Assembly: GCA_002346475.1 (NCBI GenBank)
Contig: DDZV01000038.1
Coordinates: forward strand, 21,935-43,157
Direction: 5' to 3'
Length of the DNA stretch: 21,223 nt
DNA from: Acidobacteria bacterium UBA2999
GTDB taxonomy: Bacteria > Acidobacteriota > Vicinamibacteria > Vicinamibacterales > UBA2999
Part shown: positions 1-7,229 of the stretch, one piece after another
Position numbering within the stretch: position 1 is the first letter of the stretch
How the letters are laid out: each line of letters begins with the position of its first letter
Made by a program: the position numbers and the translations under genes
Notes under the pieces: generated by a model
What the model saw: the letters and a program-made list of their open reading frames with translations, nothing else
What the model was told of the DNA's origin: nothing
Database searches by the model: none

Positions 1-408
1 TTGGCGGGCAACCACATCGTCTTGGGTTACCTCTGTTTGTTCCAGTCGTCCATCGATTGTTTGCGTAATATCATGTTGGCGTGTCAGATTGTCATACTGC
101 ACCGAATGACTGACTATCGTTGTAGCAATAGTACGATCAATCCAGGCTGGAACTTCCAGACGTAAATCAACAGTATAGGTAATAGTCGTTCGCAACCCAC
201 TTCTGATGGCTTCCTGTAGATTTTCAGAGGTGTTATCTTCGAGTTGAAAAGAAACTAGAATCTGACCATTGCGGACGAGGGGCGTGATCCTCAGGCTATC
301 TGCGCTTTGCAGTACCGTTGTTGCAAGGATTAGCACTAGCGCACACAGAGTGTGTGTACTAGGCGGTTGAATAGGTCTGTAGAAGTTCGAAGAATTAAGT
401 AAATTCAC
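1..408 (-). CDS. DUF4390 family exported protein, C-terminus cut by window edge
   Basis: The minus strand stays open from a GTG at 408 to the window edge (136 codons, no stop). An in-frame GTG at 432 is an alternative start, because the frame has a stop just above it. After about 20 polar residues comes a hydrophobic stretch (CALVLILATTVLQSA) that looks like a signal peptide or anchor. Then follow the features I recognise from DUF4390: a strand of type RITPLVRNGQILVSFQLED, the SGLRTTITYTVDLR segment, an aromatic W-I-D-R-T, and VQYDNLTRQHDIT. The family has no established biochemical role; it is a predicted periplasmic protein, often encoded near two-component regulators in other bacteria. It is divergent from the gene at 518. 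The family call rests on memory of the motif pattern, and the missing C-terminus cannot be judged. Confidence 0.72.
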   Translation of the reverse strand, partial: MNLLNSSNFYRPIQPPSTHTLCALVLILATTVLQSADSLRITPLVRNGQILVSFQLEDNTSENLQEAIRSGLRTTITYTVDLRLEVPAWIDRTIATTIVSHSVQYDNLTRQHDITQTIDGRLEQTEVTQDDVVARQ

Positions 409-459
409 TTGATCTTGGCCGGACTGTAACACATATTACATCCAATTTTTACTAAGCAA

Positions 460-488
460 TTCGATTCTAGCTAGCTAGATGTTATGAT
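460..488 (+). promoter_or_regulatory. Candidate sigma-70 promoter with a palindrome in its spacer
   Basis: A -35-like TTCGAT (460-465) and a -10-like TATGAT (483-488, one mismatch to TATAAT) are separated by exactly 17 nt. Transcription would start near 495, leaving room for the GGAG at 503-506 before the TTG start at 518. The spacer contains a perfect 14-bp palindrome, TCTAGCTAGCTAGA (466-479), which could be an operator. The -35 match is weak. Confidence 0.4.
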
Positions 489-517
489 CCACGCCAGAGT
501 CTGGAGAATCTATTCCA

Positions 518-1624
518 TTGCGACATGTACGTTTGGTTTTCCTGGCGCTTTTTGTTGCCGTGGCAGTGCACCCGCCTGTTACGGCACAAGGACTACGCTT
601 TACCCTTTTTGAGCGTTATTTAGATGCTTTGCGGCTGCAGGGGAGGATTCCTGGGCTGTCCGCCGCAATTGTTTCTGGAAGACATATTATTTGGGAACGA
701 GGATTCGGTTACCAAGACCTCGGGGCTTTAATCCCAGCAACACCAAACACTCCTTACCTTATTGGTGATATTAGCCAAGTATTTAGCAGTCTCCTTCTTA
801 TGCAATGTATGGAGAGTGGTACCGTACGACTTGATGACACTCTTAATCAGTGGACAGAGGAGGCAACGCCTACGGGGACAACATTACGTCGAGTATTAGC
901 GCATGTTTCAGGGACCACGTTGCCAGCAGTATTTCGTTATAACCCTGCTCAGTACACAGCCCTAACTAGTGTTATTACTGCTTGCAACAATCAGTCGTAT
1001 CCTTTAGTGCTTGCTGAGAAGATATTTGATCGATTGGCAATGTTTGACTCAGTTCCTGGGCGGGTAGGGGCTGAGGCTGGGGGACTTACAGCTAAATTAT
1101 TCAATCCTAAAAAAGTTATTCAGTACCGTTCAGTACTAGAGCGAGTTGCTCGTCCATATCGCATTGATATTCGTGGTCGTGCAGTTTTGTCAAAGCACGT
1201 AGACCCAGGGGTAAATTCTTCGACTGGCATCGTTTCCACCGTACGTGATTTAGCTAAGTTTAGTTCAGCGCTTGATGACGATGTTTTGCTATTGTCAGAG
1301 ACACGCGAACTTGCATGGGCGAACGCATTTTCTCAAGGTGGACAGTTTGTGCCAACGGGACTTGGTTGGTTTGTAGAAAATTACTACGGACAACATCTTG
1401 TTTGGCATTTTGGCTTGATACCAAACGCCTTTTCATCATTGATGATTAAAGTACCAGACAGGGATCTCACTTTGATTGTATTAGCCAACAGTGACGGTTT
1501 AAATGCATCCTTTGGGCTCTCTGAGGGCAACGTGACTAGTTCTTTATTTGCCAGGCTTTTTTTAAGATTGTTTGTTCGTTCCGGACCTCTTCGCGGCAAT
1601 CTAGGATCTCTTCTCAACAATTAA
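518..1624 (+). CDS. Beta-lactamase/serine hydrolase-fold exported protein, catalytic Ser and Lys replaced
   Basis: A 368-residue protein with a signal peptide (basic start, hydrophobic core, VTA|Q cleavage near residue 23). The start is TTG with GGAG 11 nt upstream; no in-frame ATG serves better. The class C beta-lactamase/esterase fold is recognisable: the IPGLSAAIV entry strand, the TPYLIG helix start, RLDDTL, LAHVSG in place of LTHTSG, and WHFG (296-299) in place of the usual HTGG. The SxxK active-site motif, normally in a context like IGSVSK, reads IGDISQ here, so the nucleophile is Asp84 and the general base Gln87. The YxN motif is reduced to Tyr141-Asn-Pro. Hydrolase activity is therefore unlikely; a binding role or decay is inferred. 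The stop codon is 1 nt before the next gene, so the two are probably cotranscribed. Confidence 0.8.
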   Translation: MRHVRLVFLALFVAVAVHPPVTAQGLRFTLFERYLDALRLQGRIPGLSAAIVSGRHIIWERGFGYQDLGALIPATPNTPYLIGDISQVFSSLLLMQCMESGTVRLDDTLNQWTEEATPTGTTLRRVLAHVSGTTLPAVFRYNPAQYTALTSVITACNNQSYPLVLAEKIFDRLAMFDSVPGRVGAEAGGLTAKLFNPKKVIQYRSVLERVARPYRIDIRGRAVLSKHVDPGVNSSTGIVSTVRDLAKFSSALDDDVLLLSETRELAWANAFSQGGQFVPTGLGWFVENYYGQHLVWHFGLIPNAFSSLMIKVPDRDLTLIVLANSDGLNASFGLSEGNVTSSLFARLFLRLFVRSGPLRGNLGSLLNN

Positions 1625-1625
1625 T

Positions 1626-2237
1626 ATGGTTGTCCAGAGTCAGGTCATTCGTTACCTAGTGCTAGGTTGTGTCCTGATTTTGTGTCCAGCAAAGTCCGCA
1701 GCCGCCGATTGGCTGTTTAGTCCTTTTGTAGGTATCAAGTTCAAAGGGCAGAGTAATTTTCTTGCACTTCAGCAAGGGGCAGAGGATACCAAGATTACCT
1801 TTGGTGGGAATGTAGCTATTTTGACAGATGGAATTTTTGGTGTCGAACTAGATGTTGGCTACCTGCCAAGATTTTTTGATTCTTCGGATAGAGATGTATT
1901 GGTTATCAAAAGTAATGTTACGACTGTCACGGGAAATCTAATTCTAGCTGTGCCAGAATCGTTGACTCGTGAGTCGTTACGTCCTTATATGGTTGTAGGA
2001 TTTGGATTGTTGCATGCCAGTGTCGATGATGTGCTCGACTTATTTGATGTTGATCGGAATCTCTCAGGAATCGCTATTGGTTTTGGTGCCTTAGGTAGGA
2101 TTACTGATCAGGTAAGCCTGCGATTTGACTTGCGCCGGTTTCGTAGTCTTGGCAAGGATTTAGCTTCCATGGTTGGGTTTGGTGAGACAGGGCTTAAGTT
2201 TTGGCGTGCAAGTATAGGTGTTACCTTTTCAAATTAA
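1626..2237 (+). CDS. Small outer-membrane beta-barrel protein
   Basis: 203 residues starting at ATG, 1 nt after the upstream stop. The N-terminus is a clear signal peptide (hydrophobic YLVLGCVLILCPAKSAAA, cleavage near residue 27). The mature part alternates short amphipathic strands and turns: FSPFVGIKF, TFGGNVAIL, FGVELDVGYLP, YMVVGFGLLHA, GIAIGFGALGRI, VSLRFDLRRF and WRASIGVTF. The end has an aromatic near the C-terminus (VTFSN), as in 8-stranded OmpA/OmpX-type barrels. This resembles the 'outer membrane beta-barrel domain' proteins common in Gram-negatives. Substrate and role cannot be read from sequence. It is probably made with the degenerate hydrolase upstream and converges on the ACT-domain gene. 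Confidence 0.7.
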   Translation: MVVQSQVIRYLVLGCVLILCPAKSAAADWLFSPFVGIKFKGQSNFLALQQGAEDTKITFGGNVAILTDGIFGVELDVGYLPRFFDSSDRDVLVIKSNVTTVTGNLILAVPESLTRESLRPYMVVGFGLLHASVDDVLDLFDVDRNLSGIAIGFGALGRITDQVSLRFDLRRFRSLGKDLASMVGFGETGLKFWRASIGVTFSN

Positions 2238-2253
2238 TAGTTGGCAAGTTTTT

Positions 2254-2913
2254 TTAGTAATGACGTTTCTTTTGAGTTTCTAAGTCGAATTTTGCAGTAT
2301 CTGCTACAGCCATAACGGCCATAACGCCAGCTTGCACTGGGTCAGTAACAATTAAGTCAGCAGCATCTGGAACGCTTCCCGCCATGTTAAGTGAAATAAC
2401 TAGCACGCCAGAGTTTCGCACTTCTTTTACTGCGTCTGCGATATCACCACCCATAAGTGATCCAGCAAGAACTAGAAGTTGGACGCGAGGTAATCGAACG
2501 ACGGCACGAACCGCAGCTGCAATCTCATCCTCGCCGACAAGAGGGATCGTATCAATTGAAATACGCTCGCCACGAATGTTGTGGCGGTCAGCTTCAGAAA
2601 TTGCACCCATTGCAACCTGACCAACCTGTGCGCCACCTCCAACCACAACGATTCTTTTGCCATAAATTTTTGCAAAAGAAGATGTTTCTTCAAGGATGGA
2701 AACACCTGGAACTTTTTTTAGCTCGGCAACGACCACGTCGAGCGGTGTGTTTTCGAGTGTGAATTCAAAGTAGATGTCTGATTTTGGGCCAGTGCCACCA
2801 TGGAAAGCGACGTGGTAAGTAATATTAGCCTTGTGATCGGCGAGGACCTTAGTTAGCTTGGATAACATGCCTGGCTGATCAGAGACAGTGATAAGAATAG
2901 CGTGTACAGTCAT
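2254..2913 (-). CDS. ACT domain plus DUF5612 protein, predicted amino-acid-sensing regulator
   Basis: 219 residues. An N-terminal ACT domain (about residues 1-75) begins AILITVSDQPGMLSKLTKVL, with the typical D-x-P-G-x-L ligand-site loop. The remaining ~130 residues start with KRIVVVGGGAQVGQVAMGA, a Rossmann-like glycine-rich turn, and go through IRGERISIDTIPLVGE, LVLAGSLMGGDIADAV and VISLNMAGSVPDAADLIVTDPVQAG. I recognise this second part as DUF5612, which I associate mainly with archaea. ACT domains usually bind amino acids, so a small-molecule sensing role is inferred; no DNA-binding segment is visible. The gene has its own transcription unit, divergent from the DUF169 gene and convergent with the barrel gene. 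Confidence 0.72.
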   Translation of the reverse strand: MTVHAILITVSDQPGMLSKLTKVLADHKANITYHVAFHGGTGPKSDIYFEFTLENTPLDVVVAELKKVPGVSILEETSSFAKIYGKRIVVVGGGAQVGQVAMGAISEADRHNIRGERISIDTIPLVGEDEIAAAVRAVVRLPRVQLLVLAGSLMGGDIADAVKEVRNSGVLVISLNMAGSVPDAADLIVTDPVQAGVMAVMAVADTAKFDLETQKKRHY

Positions 2914-3022
2914 AATGCTTAAATTAAGTATCTAACTCTTTGAGTCTATTTTAATCGTTGTCTCTAAATGTTCTCAATTCTCAGTGATATTCTTACGCAT
3001 ATTTTTGATATAAAAGAGACAA

Positions 3023-3733
3023 ATGGAAAATTATAAAAATATTGAAAAAGAAATAATAGAAATGCTTTTCCTGACCCAACGCCCAGTCGCGGTTACATTC
3101 TGTAAATCTACGCCAGACGATGTTGCCAAAGTCACGGGAACACAGCCATCAAGTTGTAGCTTTTGGCGTCTCGCAGCTGCAGGGCAAGTGTTTTTTACTG
3201 AGAGGGCTGATCATTACAATTGTGCAATTGGTAGCTATACCCATAACATCCCACTGCCTAAAGAACGCACAATTGAGCTGGAACAGACACTTGGAATGAT
3301 GACAGAACTCGGATATATCAAGCTTGAGGAAGTTCCAGGAATTCCGAAACTCGAAAAAACACCTCGCGCCATTATTTATGCGCCCTTAGGGGACACCCCA
3401 AAGAGTCCAGATATTGTCCTAATCACAGGACAACCACTAAGCATATCGCTTCTACATGAAGCTGCACTGAGCGCTGGTATTTCTACGAAAGACCCGCTTC
3501 TTGGTCGCCCAACCTGTATGGCACTTCCAGCTACAAAAAAGGGTTCTGTAGTGACCAGTCTGGGATGCATTGGGAACCGTGTGTACACAGATATCGGAAA
3601 TGACAATTGTTACATGACAATTGCAGGCTCAGACCTAATTGTAATGATGGAGCATCTCAAGAAAATAGTTACTGCTAACGACACCTTAAATAAATATCAT
3701 CAAGAACGTCGTCAGGCACTCTCAACCTCCTAA
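3023..3733 (+). CDS. DUF169 family protein
   Basis: 236 residues, no signal peptide. It shows the DUF169 layout: an opening helix followed by RPVAVTF; a CSFWRLAAAGQVFFTE segment with a conserved cysteine; the YNCAIGSYTHNI segment, again with cysteine; then PRAIIYAPLG, PDIVLITGQPLSISLL, GRPTCMALPA, VVTSLGCIGNRVYTDIGND and the MTIAGSDL end. The several conserved Cys (SCSFW, NCAIG, TCMAL, LGCIGNR) suggest metal or cofactor binding, but the family function is unknown. A TATAAA box at 3009-3014 lies 8 nt before the ATG, which could mean a very short leader; no good Shine-Dalgarno is seen. It is followed after 77 nt by the exporter gene. Confidence 0.8.
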   Translation: MENYKNIEKEIIEMLFLTQRPVAVTFCKSTPDDVAKVTGTQPSSCSFWRLAAAGQVFFTERADHYNCAIGSYTHNIPLPKERTIELEQTLGMMTELGYIKLEEVPGIPKLEKTPRAIIYAPLGDTPKSPDIVLITGQPLSISLLHEAALSAGISTKDPLLGRPTCMALPATKKGSVVTSLGCIGNRVYTDIGNDNCYMTIAGSDLIVMMEHLKKIVTANDTLNKYHQERRQALSTS

Positions 3734-3810
3734 GAAGGCACTAATACAGATAGCAAAGCCTGGGGAACTGTTTTTTCTAGAGTGCTTGACGATATCCTAA
3801 TGAACTCCCT

Positions 3811-5412
3811 ATGAATTTAAGCGTGCCCTCTGGACACAATCGGGAACTGTCGCAAGGTGTTGTTTTAGCAAGCATGGCTGGTGTAATTCCTGCCTTATTT
3901 TTATCAGCACTTGATAACACCATAATGAGCACTGCGATGCCTCAGATCATTGCTGAATTTCAAGGCTTTGATCATTACGCAGCAGTTACGACGGTTTACA
4001 TGTTGGCTGCGACGGTAGTCTTACCAATCGCTGGAAAGTTGTCAGACATGTACGGGCGTAAACCCTTTTTACTGACAGGGGTAGCAATCTTTGTTATCGG
4101 AAGTGCGCTTTGTGGAAGTGCGTCGACCATGGTGACACTGGTGATCTGTCGTGGCTTGCAAGGGATCGGTGCTGGATTGTCCCAAGGCATGGCTTTTATC
4201 ACTATTGCTGATTTATTTCCTCCAGCCAGGCGTGGCAGAGTCAGTGGCATCATGGGAGCGGTTTTTGGCCTTGCTAGTGTGATTGGTCCGGCTGTGGGTG
4301 GATTGTTGACTGATGGTCCAGGTTGGCGTTGGTGTTTTTACGTCAACATTCCAATAGGGATCATTGCTTTTCTAATTTTATTTCGTGCGTTTCCGAATCT
4401 TGTAGTTTCTAAGCAATCAGAGAATCGCATTGATTGGTTGGGTGCTTTAACACTAGTACTTGGCATTACTCCATTACTACTAGCTTTATCGTGGGGTGGA
4501 CGAGAATATGCTTGGAACTCAACAACAGTGCTCATGCTTTTACTCTGTGGCGGTCTGATGATGATACTGTTTGTTCTCGTCCAAACACGAGCTTCCAATG
4601 GAATCATGCCGCTCTCTTTATTTAGAGATCGGATTGTTTGGACAGCCTCGGCAGCTTCAGTTTTAATGTCGTTGGTAATGTTTGGTGCCACGTTGTTCGT
4701 TCCTCTTTATATTCAAGGAGTAATTGGACGATCTGCGATCCAGAGTGGTGCTGTTTTGACACCGATGATGTTAGCCATGATTACGGCTAGCATGACATCT
4801 GGGCAGCTCATGACTCGAACGGGTCGATATAAGATAATTGCAATAATCGGTGTCAGTATTACGGCAGTTGGTATGTTTCTGCTGTCACGAATGGATATCT
4901 CCACAGAACACTTCACTGTTATTCGTAATATGGTGATTGTTGGATTTGGTCTTGGGATGAACCTTCCTGTATTTACCCTTGCAGTGCAGAACGCTGTGGA
5001 TATAAGGCAAGTAGGCCTTGCAACATCTTCAGTGCACTTTCTTCGGTCGATAGGAGGGGCGCTTGGCTCCGCAATATTTGGAGCGGTACTTGCTAATCGC
5101 TTTGGGACCATGTTTTATGAAGTGCTTCCCAGAGACCTTTCGGCATCTATGCCAGCCGGCGTACTCACAACATTTGAAAATCCCCAAGTGTTAATGGATT
5201 CTACGTTGCTATTAAAAATGGAGCCTTTATTTTCTGAACACATTGGTGGCATGGCCTCAGCGCTGGGGGCAGTACAGACAGCACTGACTAGATCGCTACA
5301 AGATGTTTTTCTGGCTGGCAGCCTATTCGCAGTGTTAGGGATCTTATTTGCTGTTTTATTGGTGGAAATCCCTCTTAGAAAAACTAACTTCTCACAAAAT
5401 CCCCCACTATAG
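3811..5412 (+). CDS. MFS drug:H+ antiporter, DHA2 family (EmrB/QacA type, 14 TM)
   Basis: 533 residues, the normal DHA2 length. TM1 carries motif D1 (LDNTIMSTAMPQI). Between TM2 and TM3 is motif A (GKLSDMYGRK). The antiporter motif C in TM5 reads GLASVIGPAVGGLL, followed by the WRWCFYVNIPIG segment typical of EmrB/QacA proteins. Hydrophobic segments continue to the C-terminus, with a large hydrophilic loop (about residues 435-495) before the last TM helix, as expected. It should export a hydrophobic or cationic compound in exchange for protons across the inner membrane; the substrate is not predictable. No EmrA/TolC partner is adjacent, so it may work alone. No clear Shine-Dalgarno precedes the ATG. 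AceK follows 56 nt later, without an obvious terminator between them. Confidence 0.92.
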   Translation: MNLSVPSGHNRELSQGVVLASMAGVIPALFLSALDNTIMSTAMPQIIAEFQGFDHYAAVTTVYMLAATVVLPIAGKLSDMYGRKPFLLTGVAIFVIGSALCGSASTMVTLVICRGLQGIGAGLSQGMAFITIADLFPPARRGRVSGIMGAVFGLASVIGPAVGGLLTDGPGWRWCFYVNIPIGIIAFLILFRAFPNLVVSKQSENRIDWLGALTLVLGITPLLLALSWGGREYAWNSTTVLMLLLCGGLMMILFVLVQTRASNGIMPLSLFRDRIVWTASAASVLMSLVMFGATLFVPLYIQGVIGRSAIQSGAVLTPMMLAMITASMTSGQLMTRTGRYKIIAIIGVSITAVGMFLLSRMDISTEHFTVIRNMVIVGFGLGMNLPVFTLAVQNAVDIRQVGLATSSVHFLRSIGGALGSAIFGAVLANRFGTMFYEVLPRDLSASMPAGVLTTFENPQVLMDSTLLLKMEPLFSEHIGGMASALGAVQTALTRSLQDVFLAGSLFAVLGILFAVLLVEIPLRKTNFSQNPPL

Positions 5413-5468
5413 TTTTCTTAATTTTGTCTAGTGAATAGGCAGAAGCGGGGGACCTTATAATTAGAGGA

Positions 5469-7229
5469 ATGGATAGTCAGGCGATATCTTCAGTAGCAGG
5501 TGCTCAGATCATATGTGATGCTTTCACAAGGTGGTCTAATGAGTTTCACGCTCTAACTGAAAACGCTAGGTCACGTTTTGAACGACGAGAGTGGCAAGGT
5601 GCTCAACAGGATTCCGTGAACAGGCTCGCTCTATATGAGCGTCTTGTTAAGCAGTGCGTATCATTGCTTAGCCTCCAATTAGGTGATACTGAAGTAGCTC
5701 GAAAAAGATGGCCTCAAATAAAAGATGCGTTTCACCACAATGTTGAGAAGCGAAATGATGTTGAGCTTGCTTTAACTTTTTTTAGTTCTGTCGCTCGTCG
5801 TCTTTTCAAGACTGTTGGAATAGACCCTGAAATTGAGTTCCTTGATAAACCGAACGTTAGTGTTAGCACTGAGTTCGTTGTGCGTAAATTTAAACGTACT
5901 GAATCCGTAGCAGAACTTCTAGTACAGGTGTTTTCGACGTACTCTTTTTCAGTTCCGTATGAAAATATTGAGCGAGACACTTTACTAGTTGCAGAGGAAA
6001 TTAAACGTAAAGTGGCCGAAGAAACTATTGAAGGCTTAGAAGTGGCTGTGCCTTTGTTTTTTAGGAATAAAGCTGCGTATTTAGTTGGTCAGCTCATTAC
6101 TACTCAAGGGCGAATGCCATTTGTTCTTCCATTCTTAAACGATGCTAAAAGGGACGGCGTCACAATTGATGCGGTCCTTTTGACAGAGGACGATGCAAGT
6201 ACAGTGTTCAGTTTTACGCGTTCGTACTTTTCGGCACGACCCGTTATCACTCCACGTGAACTAGTAGCCTTCTTGCAGTTAGTAATGCCTCGAAAGCCTG
6301 TTTCAGATCTTTATATTTCTATTGGATATCACAAGCGGGCAAAAACTGAACTCTACCGATCCCTTTTGCATCGCCTTGATACTACCGAGGAGAAGTTTGA
6401 TTTCGCTCCAGGTGCACGCGGCATGGTCATGATTGTTTTTACCATGCCGTCAGCAGACTTTGTTTTTAAAGTGTTAAGAGATCAATTTGACTACCCGAAG
6501 CTGATTACTAGACAAGAGGTGATGGCTAAATATCAATTTGTATTTGAACATGATCGTGCAGGCCGTCTGATTGATGCACAAGAATTCACCTATTTAGAGT
6601 TTGAACGTCAACTTTTTTCTGAACAGCTTCTCGAAGAGTTGCGATTAAATGCTACTGAATCTGTTGAGGTCCGTGGGGAGAGTGTTGTAGTTCGACACCT
6701 GTACACTGAACGATACGTCACGCCACTGGATGTCTATTTACGGGAAGTTGAGACTGAGCTGGCAATCCAGGCAGTGTTAGACTACGGTGCTGCCGTACGT
6801 GATTTAGCGGCAACCGGGATCTTTCCTGGCGACCTACTGTTAAAGAACTTTGGCGTAACACGCCACGGCCGTGTAGTTTTCTATGACTACGATGAGATTT
6901 CAATGATTACTGACTGTAGATTCCGGCGGTTGCCAAAACCCAGGGATATGCATGAAGAACTTGCTGCGATCCCATGGTTTGCTGTGAATGAAGGAGATGT
7001 TTTTCCTGAGGAATTCCAGTCGTTTCTTGGACTTACTGGTGAACTCCGGAATAAATTTATATCAGCTCATGGCTGTTTACTCGATGTTGATTTCTGGGTT
7101 CAGATGCAGGAGGAGCTGCGTGCTGGTACCTTGATCGATGTTTTTCCCTATTCTTCCGATAAGCACCTGCTAGCGTCAGAACGTGAGCAGTCAGCTAATT
7201 CTTCTGAGGCCCTGACTAAATATGCCTAA
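5469..7229 (+). CDS. aceK: Isocitrate dehydrogenase kinase/phosphatase
   Basis: 586 residues, about the E. coli AceK length (578), and similar along its full length. AceK phosphorylates isocitrate dehydrogenase to shut it down and removes the phosphate again, setting flux between the TCA cycle and the glyoxylate bypass. The N-terminal regulatory half includes FFRNKAAYLVGQLI and IGYHKRAKTELYR. The kinase half contains the ATP loop APGARGMVMIVF, Lys334 in FKV (E. coli K336), Asp369 in IDAQEF (E. coli D371, needed for phosphatase), Asp455 in PGD (D457) and Asp473 in YDYDE (D475). All key residues are kept, so both activities are expected. The last 8 nt overlap icd. AGAGGA directly abuts the ATG with no spacing, which is unusual; no ATG/GTG/TTG lies upstream in frame before a stop at 5436. 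Confidence 0.96.
   Translation: MDSQAISSVAGAQIICDAFTRWSNEFHALTENARSRFERREWQGAQQDSVNRLALYERLVKQCVSLLSLQLGDTEVARKRWPQIKDAFHHNVEKRNDVELALTFFSSVARRLFKTVGIDPEIEFLDKPNVSVSTEFVVRKFKRTESVAELLVQVFSTYSFSVPYENIERDTLLVAEEIKRKVAEETIEGLEVAVPLFFRNKAAYLVGQLITTQGRMPFVLPFLNDAKRDGVTIDAVLLTEDDASTVFSFTRSYFSARPVITPRELVAFLQLVMPRKPVSDLYISIGYHKRAKTELYRSLLHRLDTTEEKFDFAPGARGMVMIVFTMPSADFVFKVLRDQFDYPKLITRQEVMAKYQFVFEHDRAGRLIDAQEFTYLEFERQLFSEQLLEELRLNATESVEVRGESVVVRHLYTERYVTPLDVYLREVETELAIQAVLDYGAAVRDLAATGIFPGDLLLKNFGVTRHGRVVFYDYDEISMITDCRFRRLPKPRDMHEELAAIPWFAVNEGDVFPEEFQSFLGLTGELRNKFISAHGCLLDVDFWVQMQEELRAGTLIDVFPYSSDKHLLASEREQSANSSEALTKYA

Noticed and set aside
1384..5111. Antisense ORFs over the hydrolase, DUF169 and MFS genes
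   Set aside because: All are opposite to recognisable protein families and contain no family motifs, so they are chance open frames.
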